Source: an uncultured Bacteroidales bacterium
GTDB lineage: Bacteria; Bacteroidota; Bacteroidia; Bacteroidales; Bacteroidaceae
Direction of reading: 5' to 3'
Assembly (NCBI GenBank): GCA_945871755.1
Contig: CAMBWV010000025.1
Location: 1 to 8,456 of the forward strand
DNA: 8,456 bases
A program made the position numbers and the translations under genes. Below the pieces are notes generated by a model. It saw nothing but the letters and a program-made list of their open reading frames with translations, had not been told where the DNA came from and made no database searches. This document shows, one piece after another, positions 6,547 through 8,456 of this stretch (position 1 is its first letter; every line of letters begins with the position of its first letter).

Positions 6547-6618
6547 TTGTTCCACTCCGACTCGAACGGGGACTGAGAGAACCAAAAACTCTAGTGCTAA
6601 CCATTACACCATGGAACA
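6547..6618 (-). tRNA. tRNA-Gln, anticodon UUG
   Basis: This is a 72-nt cloverleaf. The acceptor stem TGTTCCA/TGGAACA is perfect. The D arm is GTGT/GCAC. The anticodon loop TTTTGGT carries TTG (reads CAA, and CAG by wobble). The variable loop has 4 nt, the T loop is TTCGAGT and the discriminator is A. CCA is not encoded. Two stem positions do not pair: T31 with T39 at the base of the anticodon loop, and the second pair of the T stem (C with A). The overall fold and a promoter and terminator of its own argue that it is functional. Confidence 0.93.
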
Positions 6619-6647
6619 AACTTGGTGTGCATCGTTAGATGACGCTG

Positions 6648-6678
6648 CAAAATTACGGATTCTTTTTGGAATGGCCAA
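6648..6678 (-). promoter_or_regulatory. Bacteroidetes-type promoter of tRNA-Gln
   Basis: On the minus strand TAATTTTG (6648-6655) is a perfect TAnnTTTG -7 box. TTG (6676-6678) lies 20 bases upstream as a possible -33 element. Initiation would fall roughly 20-25 bases before the tRNA 5' end. It lies inside the short gap after the GH2 gene, so the tRNA is independent of it. Confidence 0.72.
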
Positions 6679-6753
6679 GCGGCAGCGTAAAAAAATGTTT
6701 TTGGCGGAGTGGAGGCTTGGGTGGAGGCGGAGGATTTGATGGCGGATGCTCCG

Positions 6754-8456
6754 CTAATACTTCAGCACCTTGTGCGTGCGGACAGCAGTGCCGTCTTCGC
6801 GGAGCACAACCAGATAGGTGCCGCGTGGTTGTCCCTGGAGCGAAATCGTCAAGGGAGCGCCTTGGCTCGTGGTTTGCGCCAAAGTTTGACCACCGATGTT
6901 GGTCACGATTACTTGTGTGCCTGCGGGGAGGCGGTTGTCGAGGCGTACGGTCTGGCTGTCGCGGTCGTAGCGAATCGTGCAATCTTTGGCTGTGGTGCTG
7001 GAGGTGATGCCTGTCTCAGTGCCAGTGAGGGCCGACCAGCGGAGTTTGAAGGATTGCTGGCCTGAGTTGGGGCAATAGTACTGGCTGAGCGTGCCAGGGC
7101 CGCAGCTGCCGTTGCCCAGACCGCGCTGCATATAGTCGAAGTGGGCGTAAACTTCGGGATGGCGCGTAATGTCCCAGGTGTGGGCTATGGGCTTGAGGAA
7201 CTCTGCCTCGTCGTAGTGCGAGAGGGAGAAGGACACTTGGCCTTCCGACTCAATGCGCACTTGGTCGCCGTTCGTGGGATTGGTCAGGGTGAGCATGCGC
7301 ATATCCATGCGGTTGCCCATGGACTGCGGGTGCGTGTATTCTTCAAAGAGGTCGGTCACGGTTGTCGTGTATTGACCGAGGTATGAGCCCACTTGGCGGT
7401 CCACATAGTTTTCCCACGGGCCGCGGGCGTAGTAGGTTACGTCCTCGAAGTTCTCGCTCAGGCGCATATCCAATCCGATGCGGCGCAGGCCAGCCTTGGT
7501 CGGCGAGAAAGTGACGGCCATATCCACCGTACCCGTATTATATATGGTATAGTTGATGACGTAGGGGCACTGGTCATCGGCAGCGGTGACTCTGACGTTG
7601 CAGGTCGTGCCGTTGGCACCGAGTTCGGAGGTGACGGTGGCCGAGTTGATGCTCGTTGTTTTGTCGCCGAAGCTGTGGTTGCCGTAGGGGCTTTCGTTTT
7701 CAATCCAGCGGATGTTGCTGTAGATGGGTTGCTGCTCCATGGAAGTGGCTAGGAGGTCAATGCCCTTCACGTTCCACTTCTTCACAAAGCCCTGCGCGTC
7801 GAGGACGAAGCGGATGCTGTCGCCTGCGATGGTCGTTGTGCCAGCGTTGCGGGTCAGGGTGAGGCGTCCGTTGGCTGTTGTCGTTTCGATGGCGGGCAAG
7901 GTGGCCGCGCGCTCTTGCAGGGTGAACTGTGCATTGGCCATCTCGTAGCCTGCTTCGCACCAGGTCGTAGCCTCCAGATGGCGCAGACCTACGTTGAGCA
8001 TGTATTCACCATCCGTGGCGGGCGAGGTGCTGAAGGGCACGACGAAGGTGCTTGTGGCGCCAGCGGGGATGCTACCCAGGTCAAAAGTGCCGTGCTCCAC
8101 CTCGAGGCCATTGCGCAGGACGGTGTAGTGGAGGTCGTAATGCTGGAGCGGCTCGAAGGCTTGCTTGTTGCGAATGGTGAGGGCGCGGGTGGCAGCGTCG
8201 TAGGCGAAGGCCACGGGCTGGTAGATGCGCTTCACCTCTGTGAGTTTGGGCGTCCAGGCGCGGTCGGCCGTGATGACGCCGTTGTTGAGGAAGTTGCCCT
8301 GATGGGGTCCGGGATAGTCGTAGCCGCTCATGTACTTGTCGAAACCGTTGACCTTGGTCTCGCCGCTGAGGATGGCTTGCGGGTCAATAACTCCCTGATC
8401 TACCCAGTCCCAGATGCAGCCGCCGATACCGAGGTTGCTATTCTCGATGATGTCCC
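6754..8456 (-). CDS. Secreted GH2 beta-galactosidase-like glycoside hydrolase, 5' end cut by window edge
   Basis: This is the C-terminal 566 residues of a LacZ-type family 2 glycoside hydrolase, which would release terminal beta-galactose (or a related sugar) from glycans. In fragment numbering, GGCIWDWVDQG (11-21) matches GGFVWDWVDQ at the end of the LacZ catalytic barrel. GNFLNNGVITADR and TPKLTEVK follow, as in LacZ. An Ig-like domain (DUF4981 type) spans about 65-180. The large beta-galactosidase small-chain domain spans about 190-475, with YARGPWENYVDR (342-353) corresponding to YGPQENYPDR. The last 80 or so residues, with IVTNIGGQTLAQ and a closing GTYLVVLREDG...KVLKY, resemble a type IX secretion tail, implying outer-membrane export. 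The catalytic glutamates and signal peptide lie outside the window, so activity and exact sugar cannot be judged. No convincing terminator follows the TAG at 6754. Confidence 0.94.
   Translation of the reverse strand, partial: DIIENSNLGIGGCIWDWVDQGVIDPQAILSGETKVNGFDKYMSGYDYPGPHQGNFLNNGVITADRAWTPKLTEVKRIYQPVAFAYDAATRALTIRNKQAFEPLQHYDLHYTVLRNGLEVEHGTFDLGSIPAGATSTFVVPFSTSPATDGEYMLNVGLRHLEATTWCEAGYEMANAQFTLQERAATLPAIETTTANGRLTLTRNAGTTTIAGDSIRFVLDAQGFVKKWNVKGIDLLATSMEQQPIYSNIRWIENESPYGNHSFGDKTTSINSATVTSELGANGTTCNVRVTAADDQCPYVINYTIYNTGTVDMAVTFSPTKAGLRRIGLDMRLSENFEDVTYYARGPWENYVDRQVGSYLGQYTTTVTDLFEEYTHPQSMGNRMDMRMLTLTNPTNGDQVRIESEGQVSFSLSHYDEAEFLKPIAHTWDITRHPEVYAHFDYMQRGLGNGSCGPGTLSQYYCPNSGQQSFKLRWSALTGTETGITSSTTAKDCTIRYDRDSQTVRLDNRLPAGTQVIVTNIGGQTLAQTTSQGAPLTISLQGQPRGTYLVVLREDGTAVRTHKVLKY

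Noticed and set aside
6482..6619. N-terminal extension of the metallopeptidase frame to 6619
   Set aside because: It would translate tRNA-Gln and its terminator; ATG 6481 is the sensible start.
6742..6754. GCGGA/TCCGC hairpin at the GH2 stop codon as a terminator
   Set aside because: The stem is only 5 bp, overlaps the stop codon and has no T run after it on the minus strand.

Overview
The window looks like chromosomal DNA from a Bacteroidales member, most likely Prevotella-like. The evidence is four-fold: Bacteroidetes-type promoter boxes (TAnnTTTG with a TTG about 20 bases upstream) lie in front of both tRNA genes; the start codons visible here lack clear Shine-Dalgarno sequences; a large MG2 / carboxypeptidase-regulatory envelope protein is present; and a family 2 glycoside hydrolase ends in what looks like a type IX secretion tail. 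GC content is fairly high for the group. The genus is an inference.

Left part (1-1620), all on the minus strand. purD (purine synthesis) runs off the left edge and lacks only its last few residues. Upstream of it are a candidate promoter, a degenerate 9-bp tandem array (1371-1478), a strong intrinsic terminator and tRNA-Leu(CAA) with its promoter.

Middle. About 340 bases of G-skewed, apparently non-coding DNA (1630-1968) precede manC on the plus strand (GDP-mannose synthesis). manC converges on a long minus-strand gene. Between them sit a long hairpin (arms 3098-3124 and 3144-3170, extended outward by a further 7 bp) and four 22-bp tandem repeats, the last of which contains the stop codon of the minus-strand gene.

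Right part (3238-8456), all on the minus strand. In transcription order: the C-terminal two thirds or so of a secreted GH2 beta-galactosidase-like enzyme cut by the right edge; tRNA-Gln(UUG) with promoter and strong terminator; a YgjP/DUF45-type metallopeptidase whose start codon lies 17 nt from the base of that terminator; and a 901-residue exported protein with macroglobulin-like, carboxypeptidase-regulatory-like and vestigial TonB-plug-like regions. The last two genes are 7 bases apart on the longest reading and probably form an operon.

I see no phage, insertion sequence, CRISPR or defence system. The genes are mostly ordinary core or envelope functions. The less ordinary material is non-coding: the hairpin plus 22-bp repeat element, the 9-bp array, and the terminator-start arrangement at the peptidase gene.
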